From Thalassiosira profunda (lineage: Eukaryota; Bacillariophyta; Thalassiosirophyceae; Thalassiosirales; Thalassiosiraceae), in contig JALLAP010000794.1 in the NCBI GenBank assembly GCA_036939355.1, positions 1 to 18,103 of the forward strand: DNA of 18,103 nucleotides, read 5' to 3'. The notes under the pieces were generated by a model. It was not told where the DNA came from and did no database searches. It saw only the letters and a list, made by a program, of their open reading frames with translations. A program made the translations under genes and the position numbers. This document shows positions 17,470 through 18,103 of this stretch, in pieces (position 1 is the stretch's first letter; every line of letters starts with the position of its first letter).

Positions 17470-18103
17470 ATGAGCGACGTCTGCAACCTCGATGCGGGAT
17501 GCTGTCCGTGCGACGACGCCGCCGTCCCGCAGGGCGACGACACCGACAGCCCCACCACCACCCTCCGCATCCTCTCCGTGGGCGGGTCGGGCTTCCGCCT
17601 CATCAAGCAAATGGTCGACAACGAGGCCCGCGCCTTCGAATCCTACTCCAACGGCCGCGTCTCCATCATCGTCGAGGAGGTGGACACGCTGGGCGCCATG
17701 GCCGACGAGATACGGAGCAACGCGGCGCTTTCGACGGGATACTTTGACGGATTTGTGAGCAATCCCGGCGTGGTGGGAACGGCCGTGCAGCTGGGAGCGT
17801 TCATGGATCTGGGAACTTTTGTTCAAGAGAGCTTAGACCTCGATTGGCTCGACATTTTGCCGGCCTTTCGCGAAGTGATAACGACGTACGATGGGAAGGT
17901 CTACATGCTGCCGCTGGATGGGGATGTGCACAGCATGTTCTATAGAATGGACGTGTTGGAGCACTTTGGTTTGGAGGTGCCGCGGACGTGGGACGAGTAT
18001 GTCGACGTGGCCAAAGCCGTGCACGGCAAGGTGTACAACGGAACAAAACTCGTGGGCTCGTGCATCGGGAGGGTCGAGAAGTGCGTGGGGGCGTATTACG
18101 CCA
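17470..18103 (+). CDS. Family 1 extracellular solute-binding protein (sugar type), 5' part
   Basis: Open to the right edge; 211 residues visible. It begins MSDVCNLDAGCCPCDD, then TLRILSVGGSGFRLIKQMVD starts the domain, followed by SNGRVSIIVEEVDT, YFDGFVSNPG, LPAFREVITTYDGKVYMLPLDGDV and MFYRMDVLEHFGLEVPRTWDEY. The last three are hallmark segments of SBP_bac_1 (MalE/UgpB type): the hinge block G-K-x-Y-x-L-P followed by F-Y-x-x-D-x-L-x-x-x-G-x-x-x-P-x-T-W-x-E. In bacteria these bind sugars or polyols for ABC importers. The ATG at 17470 follows an in-frame stop at 17449-17451, so it is the first start of this frame, but the N-terminus has no signal peptide; either an upstream exon supplies one or the protein is not secreted. 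Codons are C/G-ending like the left-edge family 5 gene. Confidence 0.8.
   Translation, partial: MSDVCNLDAGCCPCDDAAVPQGDDTDSPTTTLRILSVGGSGFRLIKQMVDNEARAFESYSNGRVSIIVEEVDTLGAMADEIRSNAALSTGYFDGFVSNPGVVGTAVQLGAFMDLGTFVQESLDLDWLDILPAFREVITTYDGKVYMLPLDGDVHSMFYRMDVLEHFGLEVPRTWDEYVDVAKAVHGKVYNGTKLVGSCIGRVEKCVGAYYA

Overview
The window is nuclear DNA of a eukaryote, most likely a diatom or a close stramenopile alga. Genes are split by short GT-AG introns of about 55 to 105 bases and lie on both strands with little space between them. One protein starts with a signal peptide followed at once by Phe (VEA|FISP), the ASAFAP-type leader that heterokont algae use to send proteins into a secondary plastid. 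A lone helicase-associated domain, ribonuclease-inhibitor-type leucine-rich repeats and acidic low-complexity nuclear-type proteins also fit a diatom. One N flanked by two identical 72-base copies shows that this is a draft scaffold. The genus is not provable from the sequence; a Thalassiosira-like centric diatom is a guess.

Layout, left to right. (1) Positions 1-1153 (+): 3' part of a bacterial-type family 5 solute-binding protein gene whose expected C-terminal end is missing. (2) 1420-3236 (-): a two-exon acidic protein with a 14-residue tandem repeat and a Tudor-like C-terminal module. (3) 3437-6436 (+): a four-exon gene for a 933-residue protein ending in a DEDDh (DnaQ-like) exonuclease. 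(4) 6492-6899 (+): a fragment that looks like the C-terminal end of a family 5 solute-binding protein. (5) 7045-8137 (-): an SPFH/band 7 (stomatin-like) protein with two apparent 1-base frame breaks near its N-terminus. (6) 9095-11006 (+): an LRR protein with a SUMO/ubiquitin-like module, broken here only by the scaffold join. (7) 11451-12224 (+): a His-rich multi-pass membrane protein. (8) 12485-13480 (-): a small coiled-coil protein. (9) 13587-15743 (-): a protein of unknown core with a helicase-associated domain as its last exon. (10) 15990-16958 (-): a plastid-targeted P-loop kinase of the uridine kinase/FrcK/Yfh7 group. (11) 17470 to the right edge (+): the N-terminal part of a family 1 (sugar type) solute-binding protein.

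The genes do not form an operon or one obvious pathway. The most unusual content is three pieces of bacterial-type ABC-importer binding proteins (two family 5, one family 1) in an intron-bearing genome, with membrane segments where bacterial proteins have none. The 6492-6899 piece carries just the part that the left-edge gene lacks. Intergenic spaces between divergent genes (3237-3436, 8138-9094, 16959-17469) are the likely promoters; the last holds a perfect 20-base palindrome. No tRNA, rRNA, CRISPR array or transposon was recognised.
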